Below are positions 1 through 6,668 of a DNA stretch of 6,708 nucleotides, piece by piece. The DNA is from Ilumatobacteraceae bacterium (lineage in GTDB: Bacteria; Actinomycetota; Acidimicrobiia; Acidimicrobiales; Ilumatobacteraceae), in NCBI GenBank assembly GCA_019090765.1, contig JAHRVJ010000258.1, positions 1 through 6,708 of the forward strand, given 5' to 3'. Under the pieces are notes generated by a model that was given only the letters and a program-made list of their open reading frames with translations, was not told the origin of the DNA and did no database searches. Every line of letters starts with the position of its first letter. The stretch's first letter is position 1. The position numbers and the translations under genes are program-made.

Positions 1-7
1 CCTCACG

Positions 8-1225
8 TCAGACGCGTGGCTCTTTCGGCAAACCAAGGAGCTTCTCGCCAATGATGTTCCGCTGAATCTGAGACGAGCCAGCGTAGATAGTTCCAGCCCG
101 CGCCCCGAGGAAGGACCCGATCCACGATGCAGAGGAACTCTCGGCACCAGCATCATCGGTCTGGAACAGCGAAGCCGACGGCCGGCCCGCGGCATGAAGC
201 GCGTTCGCTCCGTAGATGTCGAGAGCCAACTCAGTGGCGAGCTTGTGGTACTCGCTCCAATAGAGCTTCGAAATGGCGGCATCTGGGCCAGGTTGATGAC
301 CGGCGAGGAACTGTGTCAGCGTCCGCTGGCCCAGGTACTTCATGATCTGTACTTTTGAATGACACCATGCCAGGCGTTGCCGTATTATTGGGTCGTCAGC
401 CACTCCCTGCTCCTGCGCTAGCGTAATTAGTCGCTCAAGCTCACCCTGGAACCGAATCGGACCCGTGGCGGCGGCCTCGCCCCGCTCATAGCCGAGCAAC
501 GACATCGCCACTCCCCAACCATTGTTGACGCCGCCGACCACATTGCCCTTCGGGCACCGCGCGTCGGTGTAGAAGACCTCGTTGAAATGACTGTCACCGG
601 TGATCATCTTGATCGGGCGCACTTCGATGCCGGGCTGATCCATCGGCACCAACAGGAACGAGATGCCCTTGTGCTTTGGGGCGTCAGGGTCGCTCCGCAC
701 CAATGTAAAAACGTGGTCGGCGAGGTGACCGGCTGATGTCCAGATCTTCTGGCCGTTCAGTACCCACTCGTCACCATCGAGTTCCGCTCGTAGGCCGACA
801 TTTCCGAGGTCCGATCCAGCATCAGGCTCGGAGTAGCCCTGGCACCAGGTGTCCTCACCGGACAAGATCCGTGGAAGATAGTAAGCCTTCTGCTCCTCGC
901 TGCCCCACATCAGCAATGTATTGCCCAACATCCGTATCCCGAACCCGTCATTCGTTCCGCCGCTCGGAACTCCCGCTCGGGTGAACTCCTCGGCCAGGAT
1001 GACCGCCTCCATGGCCGTTAAACCTGCGCCGCCGTATTCTTTGGGCCAGCTCGGAGCTAGATAGTTGGCCTCATACAGTGTCTGGCGCCACGACACCATG
1101 AAGTCATCGGCCTCGTCACCATTGAGAGCTCCGAAACCACCCCAGCCGTCCGGCAGGTTCGCCGAGAGGAATTCCTTTACCTCCAGGCGATAGGCAGCGG
1201 CGGCGGCGGTGTAGGTGGGATCCAT
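8..1225 (-). CDS. Acyl-CoA dehydrogenase family protein (FadE-type)
   Basis: This is a 405-aa FAD-dependent acyl-CoA dehydrogenase, complete and of normal family length. The family makes the alpha,beta double bond in acyl-CoA substrates during fatty-acid, sterol side-chain or amino-acid breakdown in the cytoplasm. Visible parts are an N-terminal helical domain (about 5-125), the flavin-contacting beta domain with GYSEPDAGSDL (130-140) and WTSAGH (162-167), and a C-terminal helical domain ending in YAGSSQIQRNIIGEKLLGLP (381-400). The usual catalytic Glu of the YEGT motif is Ala382. A Glu in LGYERGE (Glu247) sits where isovaleryl-CoA-type enzymes carry the base, so activity is plausible. The substrate cannot be told. 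The ATG at 1225 follows the ROK stop by 48 nt. It has no spaced Shine-Dalgarno sequence, but a TAGCAT box lies 9 nt upstream. After the stop only 7 bases remain. They contain a possible GTG (6-4) that might start a further minus-strand gene outside the window. Confidence 0.95.
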   Translation of the reverse strand: MDPTYTAAAAAYRLEVKEFLSANLPDGWGGFGALNGDEADDFMVSWRQTLYEANYLAPSWPKEYGGAGLTAMEAVILAEEFTRAGVPSGGTNDGFGIRMLGNTLLMWGSEEQKAYYLPRILSGEDTWCQGYSEPDAGSDLGNVGLRAELDGDEWVLNGQKIWTSAGHLADHVFTLVRSDPDAPKHKGISFLLVPMDQPGIEVRPIKMITGDSHFNEVFYTDARCPKGNVVGGVNNGWGVAMSLLGYERGEAAATGPIRFQGELERLITLAQEQGVADDPIIRQRLAWCHSKVQIMKYLGQRTLTQFLAGHQPGPDAAISKLYWSEYHKLATELALDIYGANALHAAGRPSASLFQTDDAGAESSSASWIGSFLGARAGTIYAGSSQIQRNIIGEKLLGLPKEPRV

Positions 1226-1234
1226 ACCACCGAG

Positions 1235-1240
1235 ATGCTA
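1235..1240 (-). promoter_or_regulatory. Possible -10 box for the acyl-CoA dehydrogenase gene
   Basis: On the minus strand this reads TAGCAT, matching the TANNNT actinobacterial -10 pattern, 9 nt before the ATG at 1225. No convincing -35 is seen. The same 48-nt gap (1226-1273) holds a direct repeat of AGCATC with a 13-bp period (minus strand; plus-strand positions 1234-1239 and 1247-1252). The dehydrogenase may therefore have its own near-leaderless transcript as well as readthrough from the ROK gene. The motif is short and degenerate, so confidence is low. Confidence 0.3.
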
Positions 1241-1273
1241 ATCGCGGATGCTCCGAGGGCTCCGGTCCGAACC

Positions 1274-2140
1274 TCAGGTGTCAATGGAACGCGGCAGCGA
1301 AGCCGCGGCGACAAGTGACCTAATGAAGCCGGATGATTCCAGCACCCGGAGCTTCTCGGAGGCGGCGAGCTGGGAACGCAAGTCGACCTCTCGACGTATT
1401 GATTCGAGGAGTGGGTCACCAAACGTATCGAGCACCACTCCGGACAGGAGGAACGTGGAAACTTCAAACATCGCGGCCGACGACGCAATGGCGCGGCCGA
1501 TCATTATTCCCGTTCGGTCAATTATCGAATCTGTAGCTCGCCTCAGTGGCCGCTTGATTTCGGCCTCGATCGAGGTGCTCGATGCGTACGCGCTCAGGCA
1601 TCCGCTGGCTCCGCAGGTGCAAGTAAGCCCATCCGGCTCAACAGTGAGGTGAGCGAGCGAGCCGGCGTTTCCGTGAGCCCCTCTGAGTCGGACCTCGTCG
1701 ATCACACACGCCGACTCAACTGTTCTACCAAGCATCAAGGTTAAGAAGCTCCGCACTTCAGTAGCGTCGCCAAACAACCGTTCCGCCTCCGCTGCGGCCC
1801 CCGCAGCGCTATCAAGAACGACGGGCAGACCCGTGAGCAGCTCAAGACGGTCCCGCAAAGCGAACCCGATCCAAGCTGGCATCAGTTCGGGGGTCACTGA
1901 GCCAGCGGCGAGATCCAACGGGCCAGCACAACTGACCCCGACTGAGATGGGTGGCGGCAAGTCATCTGGCCTCGCGGCCAGCACCCGGCTGACGAGTGTC
2001 TCTAAGGAACGCCAAACCTCTCGCGGAGGGGTACTAACACGGTCACGAACGAGGATCTCACCATCGCTGTCGACTATTCCTGCGGCTAACCGTCCGGGGT
2101 CTATTGCGACCGCAAGAACCGGGCCATCGACGAAACTCAC
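1274..2140 (-). CDS. ROK-family protein lacking catalytic residues (probable pseudokinase)
   Basis: This 288-aa protein has the fold signature of ROK sugar kinases/repressors. Numbered from the GTG at 2140, it shows a phosphate-1-like segment AVAIDPGRLAAGIVD (about 11-25), VGVSCAGPLD (67-76), a sugar-site region LPVVLDSAAGAAAEAE (105-120), and the zinc site His164 plus CTCGASGC (Cys174, 176, 181). The zinc ligands are intact. Residues normally needed for kinase activity are not: DxGxT is DPGRL, the Asn-Asp pair with the catalytic Asp is Ser111-Ala112, the Gly-rich GTGIGGG loop is GRTVESA, ExGH is SLAH, and GCxE ends in Ser183. There is no N-terminal winged-helix region, so it is not a typical ROK repressor. 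The frame stays open to an ATG at 2344, but that extension is not ROK-like and would overlap the divergent MoxR gene. GTG 2140 (or TTG 2146) sits just before the conserved region, with TACGTT 8 nt upstream. Likely roles are sugar binding, sensing or protein partnering (inference). Confidence 0.85.
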   Translation of the reverse strand: MSFVDGPVLAVAIDPGRLAAGIVDSDGEILVRDRVSTPPREVWRSLETLVSRVLAARPDDLPPPISVGVSCAGPLDLAAGSVTPELMPAWIGFALRDRLELLTGLPVVLDSAAGAAAEAERLFGDATEVRSFLTLMLGRTVESACVIDEVRLRGAHGNAGSLAHLTVEPDGLTCTCGASGCLSAYASSTSIEAEIKRPLRRATDSIIDRTGIMIGRAIASSAAMFEVSTFLLSGVVLDTFGDPLLESIRREVDLRSQLAASEKLRVLESSGFIRSLVAAASLPRSIDT

Positions 2141-2198
2141 AGACAACGAACGTAGCGGCGACCTACCTGCATCCAAATGTCGGTCTACTCTCGTGTGC
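2141..2198. promoter_or_regulatory. Divergent intergenic region between ROK and MoxR genes
   Basis: This short gap probably carries back-to-back promoters. On the minus strand TACGTT (plus-strand 2149-2154) lies 8 nt before the ROK GTG at 2140. On the plus strand TACTCT (2186-2191) lies 7 nt before the MoxR GTG at 2199. Both fit TANNNT and would give leaderless mRNAs. No Shine-Dalgarno sequence is seen for either gene, and no clear -35 or inverted repeat was found. The extent depends on the start choices: GTG 2193 is the alternative for MoxR, and TTG 2146, TTG 2176 or GTG 2206 are alternatives for ROK. Confidence 0.45.
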
Positions 2199-3242
2199 GT
2201 GACCACCAATCTAGCTGACACCGGATCGCCGCCGAACGGAGACAAGCATTCCGCCCCTCTGGGTGACCAAGGCCACCAGCCCGCCCGCGGCGCGCTGCCG
2301 CCCAATCGCGGGTTCGCCGAACTGTTCGACGCGATCACTTCCAACGTCGCTCAAGTCCTCCATGGCAAGACCGAAACCATCGAATTGGCGCTGATGTGTC
2401 TACTCGCTGAAGGACACCTGTTGATCGAAGATGTACCCGGCGTTGGCAAGACAAGCCTCGCCAAAGCCATCGCCGCTTCAATCGATTGCAGCTGGAAGCG
2501 CGTTCAGTTCACCCCCGACCTGCTTCCAGCCGACCTAATCGGGGTGAGCATCTACGAGCGCTCGACCGAAACGTTCCGCTTCGAACCAGGGCCGCTGTTT
2601 GCCAACATCGTTCTCGCCGACGAGATCAACCGTGCCTCACCAAAGACACAGTCGGCATTGCTTGAAGCAATGGAAGAGCGCCAGATCACCTCCGACGGAG
2701 TGAGCCGACCGCTCGAGCCGCCATTCATGGTCATTGCGACGCAAAACCCCATCGACCAGGAAGGCACTTACCGCCTGCCGGAAAGCCAACTCGACAGGTT
2801 TCTGTTGCGCATTTCGATCGGCTACCCCGCCCGTGGCGCCGAGATCCAGATGCTTGATGCACACGGATCCGGTCGTGCCCTCCAAACTGTTTCACCAGTT
2901 GTTTCGGCAACCGAGATTCGCGAGATGATTGCGGCGGTACGTTCCGTACACGTCGCTGAGGCCCTCAAGTCATACCTCGTTGACATCTCCGAAGCGAGCC
3001 GACGGCATCCAGGAATCGAGCTCGGGCTCTCGCCACGCGCCACCTTGCAACTTGCCGCTGGCGCCAAAGCCCACGCCGCGGCGCGGGGCCGCAACTACGC
3101 GACCCCAGATGACGTTAAGGCCGTCGGCATTTCCGCGCTGAGCCACCGCATCATGGTGCGCGCCGATCACGGCGGTCAGCTCTCCCCCGCCGACGCGATT
3201 AGCGAGATCTTCGAAGCTGTTCCGGTGCCCGTACCCCAATGA
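2199..3242 (+). CDS. moxR: MoxR-family AAA+ ATPase
   Basis: This is a 347-aa cytoplasmic AAA+ ATPase of the MoxR group, thought to act as a chaperone that remodels or activates partner proteins, often those with vWA-like or DUF58 domains. Motifs, numbered from GTG 2199, are Walker A GVGKT (81-85, Lys84), Walker B IVLADEIN (Asp141, Glu142), sensor 1 IATQNPIDQEGTYRLPESQL with Asn183, a candidate arginine finger in LDRF (Arg200), and sensor 2 LGLSPRA (Arg280). All key residues are present and the length is typical. The frame is open back to 1833, but that part is antisense to the ROK gene and not MoxR-like. GTG 2199 gives about 38 residues before the conserved FAELFDAITSNVAQVLHGKT, and no ATG/GTG/TTG lies between. 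A TANNNT box 7 nt upstream supports a leaderless start; GTG 2193 is the alternative. It is the first gene of the trio, with a 27-nt gap to the next. The symbol is family-level only. Confidence 0.95.
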   Translation: MTTNLADTGSPPNGDKHSAPLGDQGHQPARGALPPNRGFAELFDAITSNVAQVLHGKTETIELALMCLLAEGHLLIEDVPGVGKTSLAKAIAASIDCSWKRVQFTPDLLPADLIGVSIYERSTETFRFEPGPLFANIVLADEINRASPKTQSALLEAMEERQITSDGVSRPLEPPFMVIATQNPIDQEGTYRLPESQLDRFLLRISIGYPARGAEIQMLDAHGSGRALQTVSPVVSATEIREMIAAVRSVHVAEALKSYLVDISEASRRHPGIELGLSPRATLQLAAGAKAHAAARGRNYATPDDVKAVGISALSHRIMVRADHGGQLSPADAISEIFEAVPVPVPQ

Positions 3243-3257
3243 GACATTTACCGTGCT

Positions 3258-3264
3258 GAGGAAG
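3258..3264 (+). promoter_or_regulatory. Ribosome binding site for the DUF58 gene
   Basis: GAGGAAG lies 5-7 nt before the GTG at 3270 in the gap after the MoxR stop. It is the only clear Shine-Dalgarno sequence in the window and it decides the DUF58 start. The nearby GTG at 3253 is in another frame that closes after seven codons. Confidence 0.7.
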
Positions 3265-3269
3265 TCAGA

Positions 3270-4421
3270 GTGCTGACCCGCCACGGCATCGTGGCGCTCT
3301 TGGCCGGGGTGGTCGCCGTCGGCGTTGGTCGCGTCTTCGCCGTGCTCGAGCTGTTCATGATCGGAACCGCCTTCATCGCGGCGGCGATCTTCGCAGTGTT
3401 GTTTGTGAACCTACGCCGACCGCGAATCACAGCCGCCAGATGGATTCACCCTTCTGTGCTTGTGGCCGGCGACACCGGGCGCGTCGATCTCAATCTGCAT
3501 TACCTGGGCAGTGTGCGCTCGACATCTTTCGAACTCTGCGAAACCGTTGCTCATCCCGGCACCCGCGACCACATCGCTCGGCTGCCGGTCGGGTCGCTGA
3601 GACCCGGGGCTCGGTCATCAACCGGATACCAACTTCCCACTTCAACCCGAGGCCTAGTTCACTTGGGCCCGCTGACCGTCGAAACCCGAGACCCCCTCGG
3701 AATGGCCCTGAGTTGCAGAGTGGTTGCCGACGACGATGAGGTTGCAGTTGCGCCCCGAGTAGTGCTCCTGGAAATGCCTGAACTCGGGCGGGGTTCACTC
3801 GGCAACCACCTCCTTAATCAGGCCCGCCGGTTGGGCACCGGAGACTTTCACGGCCTCCGCGAGTATGTGGATGGTGATGAGCCTCGATCGATTAGCTGGA
3901 AGGCCTCAGCACGATCTGAGAACCTACTCGTCAGAGAACACACGGTTGAGGGTCTCCGCCGATGCACGATTGCACTCGACACATCACCATCGGAGTACCA
4001 AGACCCAGCCGGGTTCGAACGTGGGGTTTCCGCGGCTGCCAGCCTGGTCCATAGCGCGGACAAAGCGGGGCTGGCAACCCGTTTCCTCACGGCCAGCGAC
4101 ATCGATCTCCGCGGACCCCAGGTTGCTGGCAACACGATGCGATTGCTCGCTCGGCTCGAACCAGCAGCAGGAACCTTCGATCAACTCAAGCACGACCCGG
4201 GAGATGGACTGGGCTTACTCGTCGTCATTACTGGCAGCAAACAAAGCGCCGGCTGGAAGGCAATCCAATCTGCCGTCGACCCCACCGTGACTGCCTTGCA
4301 AGTAACCACCGAAGAGCGATCATCTTCAAGCATCGGGGTATCGGCACGCACCGACGAAGAGTTTCTAGCGTCGTGGCGCTCGCTCACGGGACGCGATCAA
4401 GTTCACGCTGCTGCAAGTTGA
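3270..4421 (+). CDS. DUF58 domain-containing membrane-anchored protein
   Basis: This 383-aa protein is the usual partner of MoxR ATPases. Two hydrophobic segments near the N-terminus (about 7-24 and 26-47) anchor it as a hairpin. They are followed by a beta-rich region (about 55-165) and then the DUF58 signature GTGDFHGLREYVDGDEPRSI (189-208), continuing with SWKASARSENLLVRE. After this comes a vWA-like segment starting IALDTSPS, in which Asp237-x-Ser239-x-Ser241 forms a complete MIDAS-type DxSxS motif, so metal-dependent partner binding is plausible. The biochemical function of DUF58 proteins is poorly known. The role as adaptor or client of MoxR is from family context, not shown here. GTG start with a good ribosome binding site. 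The stop is 3 nt before the next ATG, so translation of the two is probably coupled. Nothing looks truncated. Confidence 0.93.
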   Translation: MLTRHGIVALLAGVVAVGVGRVFAVLELFMIGTAFIAAAIFAVLFVNLRRPRITAARWIHPSVLVAGDTGRVDLNLHYLGSVRSTSFELCETVAHPGTRDHIARLPVGSLRPGARSSTGYQLPTSTRGLVHLGPLTVETRDPLGMALSCRVVADDDEVAVAPRVVLLEMPELGRGSLGNHLLNQARRLGTGDFHGLREYVDGDEPRSISWKASARSENLLVREHTVEGLRRCTIALDTSPSEYQDPAGFERGVSAAASLVHSADKAGLATRFLTASDIDLRGPQVAGNTMRLLARLEPAAGTFDQLKHDPGDGLGLLVVITGSKQSAGWKAIQSAVDPTVTALQVTTEERSSSSIGVSARTDEEFLASWRSLTGRDQVHAAAS

Positions 4422-4424
4422 ACA

Positions 4425-6668
4425 ATGGCTACTGAAGACGACCGTCCGACACTCTCCTCCGATATCGGAGCGACTCTGGCGCTCGCGTTGTACTCCGCTG
4501 CTGTCGCCGCCGGATTTGCCCGGGTCTTTTCCGGCTGGGAATTCCTCGACAACCTGCTCCTACTCGTCATTGCGGGGCACGGCGCCGGGCTCATATTGCG
4601 ACGCCTGAAAGTGTCCGCCTGGATTGCAGTCCCCACCGAGGCGTTGACGATGCTGTGGGTACTCGCCGCGATTCACTACCGGTCCACCTTCTCGTGGGGC
4701 CTGCCAACAAACGACACCTGGTCGCTATTCACAGCCGAAGTTGAGATTGTTCAAGACCAGTTCAGCATCGCCGTGGCACCCGTCACCTACGGAGCTGGCT
4801 GGGACGTGCTCGCCGCAATCGGTCTCACAGTAGCGGTACTGCTGGCTGACGTCTTCGCGTTCCATGCGCTTGCGCGAGCCGAAGCGCTCGTTCCCGGCGG
4901 GGTGTTGTTTGTGTTTGTTGGTGCCCTCGGCAGTAGCCGCGAACGCGTACCGCTAACAGTTGCATTGATTGCCGCCGGCATCGTCGCCACCATTGTCCTG
5001 CGCGCCTACCACGCACCCACGCGTCCGTCTTCCTTGGGTCGCAAGCGTTCCGCTATCGGTTTGCTCGCGCCCTCGGCGATTGCCGTGACGATTGTGGTGG
5101 CACTCGCGGCGGGCATTCTCGGGCCACAACTGCCCGGAGCTGAAGCGGCTCCAATCTACGAAACGCGAGGCGGGCGAGGGGGCGTGACCGAGATCCTCAA
5201 CCCGCTCGTCGATATCCGATCCCGACTGACCCTCCGCTCGGATACCCAGCTGTTCGTGGTGCAGGCAAACCAGGAGTCATACTGGCGATCTTCTGCACTT
5301 CCGCGATTCAGCGGAACAACATGGGACCTGCCGGAACGACCATTGGAGAGCGTCGACACCGGGCTCGCGACCGCCCGCCAAGGGTCGGTCGAAATACGCC
5401 AACAAGTCCGGATCGTCAACCTTGGAGGATCGCTGGTTCCAGCGGCCGCAGACCCGGTAGCGATCGACCAGAGCAACAACTTGGCTTGGGAACCGGGAAC
5501 CTCGACGCTGACAACAACCGAGGATTCTCTATCTGCGGGAGACACCTTCACGATCACTTCTGCGTCACCGCGATTCGACGCTCAACTCCTCACCACGGCC
5601 ACCTCCACTGATCCGGGTGACTCCATCTATTTTGAGCTCCCCGACGATCTGCCAGCAATCGTTGCTGAAACCGCCGCCGAGGTCACCGCCGGGTCAACCA
5701 GCTCTTACGACGCGGCGCTGACACTCCAGAACTGGTTTCGCAACGAGTTCACCTACAGCCTGGATGTGCAGCCGGGTCACGGCAACAACGCGATCGAGAG
5801 TTTTCTACGCGAACATGTTGGCTATTGCGAACAGTTCGCTGGCACCTACGCCGCGATGATTCGGACGCTCGGCGTTCCCAGCCGCGTGGCAGTCGGCTTT
5901 ACTTCGGGCACTCGACTCAACGACACGACATTCTCGGTGCTTGGCAAGAATGCCCATGCTTGGCCCGAAGTGTGGTTCGACGGGCTCGGGTGGGTTCCGT
6001 TCGAACCGACACCGGGCCGGGGCGCGCCAGGTGCCGAGGACTACACAGACGTTGAACCCGAGCAGGACCTGACGGCCAACGATCCAAATGACACAGCACC
6101 GGGTTCCGCTGCAGGCGATACCCCACCACCGCTCCCGGACCAGTTTCCTGACGGGGTGCAGCCTCCTGGAGCGTTCGAAGAGCAATTTGATACCGCAGTC
6201 GAAGAAAGCGATACGAAAGAGACCAACGGGAACGGCAACCAACTCCTGACGATTGTGCTGTTGCTACTGCTGGGTGCCGCTGTCGCGGCCCCTGCAATTG
6301 TTCGCCGGTGGCGGACACGCGATGGAGCTTTCTCAACTGATCGACAACTGACCAGACTGTGGCTGCGATCCTTGCACTCATTGGAAGACGCTGGCGTCAC
6401 CATCACCGCGTCGAGCACTCCGCTCGAGACGGCTGCAACAACCGCAGAGAGTTTCCCGGTCGCCGCTCGGCCGATGCGCTCACTCGCCGAGGTAGTCACC
6501 GAGGCCACCTACCGTCCCGGCGGAACTGAGGGGTATGAGATCATCGGCGCCTACGGATCGAGCACGATTCGTGACTGCGCCAATTGGAACCACCAGATTG
6601 AGCGGGCGGTGAACGACTCAATCTCAGGCATCGAACGAATCCGTCGGTACTTCACCCGCCTCGATTAG
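4425..6668 (+). CDS. TgpA-like membrane transglutaminase-domain protein
   Basis: This 747-aa integral membrane protein has a large extracytoplasmic transglutaminase/papain-like domain. About seven N-terminal membrane segments are visible (roughly 14-32, 40-58, 64-83, 127-147, 154-170, 175-193, 211-233). A beta-rich region (about 245-400) leads to the transglutaminase core with GYCEQFAGTYAAMIRTLGVP (466-485, nucleophile Cys468) and NAHAWPEVWFDGLGWVPFEP (509-528, His511). The third triad position, Asp in many relatives, is Glu527 in FEPTP. An acidic, Pro/Gly/Asn-rich linker (about 531-605) leads to an eighth membrane segment (607-625), a basic stop (RRWRTR) and a cytoplasmic tail of about 120 residues resembling DUF4129. 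Odd-then-even segments place the catalytic domain outside and both ends inside. It likely acts on envelope protein or peptide substrates; the substrate is unknown. It is third in the MoxR-DUF58 operon, starting 3 nt after the DUF58 stop without its own clear ribosome binding site. Its stop codon lies in a tandem repeat. Confidence 0.93.
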   Translation: MATEDDRPTLSSDIGATLALALYSAAVAAGFARVFSGWEFLDNLLLLVIAGHGAGLILRRLKVSAWIAVPTEALTMLWVLAAIHYRSTFSWGLPTNDTWSLFTAEVEIVQDQFSIAVAPVTYGAGWDVLAAIGLTVAVLLADVFAFHALARAEALVPGGVLFVFVGALGSSRERVPLTVALIAAGIVATIVLRAYHAPTRPSSLGRKRSAIGLLAPSAIAVTIVVALAAGILGPQLPGAEAAPIYETRGGRGGVTEILNPLVDIRSRLTLRSDTQLFVVQANQESYWRSSALPRFSGTTWDLPERPLESVDTGLATARQGSVEIRQQVRIVNLGGSLVPAAADPVAIDQSNNLAWEPGTSTLTTTEDSLSAGDTFTITSASPRFDAQLLTTATSTDPGDSIYFELPDDLPAIVAETAAEVTAGSTSSYDAALTLQNWFRNEFTYSLDVQPGHGNNAIESFLREHVGYCEQFAGTYAAMIRTLGVPSRVAVGFTSGTRLNDTTFSVLGKNAHAWPEVWFDGLGWVPFEPTPGRGAPGAEDYTDVEPEQDLTANDPNDTAPGSAAGDTPPPLPDQFPDGVQPPGAFEEQFDTAVEESDTKETNGNGNQLLTIVLLLLLGAAVAAPAIVRRWRTRDGAFSTDRQLTRLWLRSLHSLEDAGVTITASSTPLETAATTAESFPVAARPMRSLAEVVTEATYRPGGTEGYEIIGAYGSSTIRDCANWNHQIERAVNDSISGIERIRRYFTRLD

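Noticed and set aside
1..7. Start of another minus-strand gene at GTG 6-4
   Set aside because: Only two codons lie in the window, which cannot support a call.
1248..1652. 134-aa open frame on the plus strand
   Set aside because: It is antisense to the ROK gene, has Ser/Arg-rich composition and no recognisable motif. It is a shadow frame.
1274..2140. ROK gene as a transcriptional repressor of the divergent operon
   Set aside because: No winged-helix region precedes the ROK domain, so direct DNA binding is not supported by the sequence.
1833..2198. Upstream extension of the MoxR frame to an ATG at 1833 (469 aa)
   Set aside because: The extra 122 residues are low-complexity Ser/Arg/Thr-rich sequence, unlike MoxR proteins, and lie exactly antisense to the ROK coding region.
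2141..2344. Upstream extension of the ROK frame to an ATG at 2344 (356 aa)
   Set aside because: The extra 68 residues show neither ROK nor helix-turn-helix features and would overlap the conserved start of MoxR. The ROK fold begins just after GTG 2140.
5805..6508. Three overlapping minus-strand frames of about 145-155 aa
   Set aside because: They are antisense to the transglutaminase core and linker, which is clearly coding. Compositions are Ser/Arg/Ala-rich with no domain signature.
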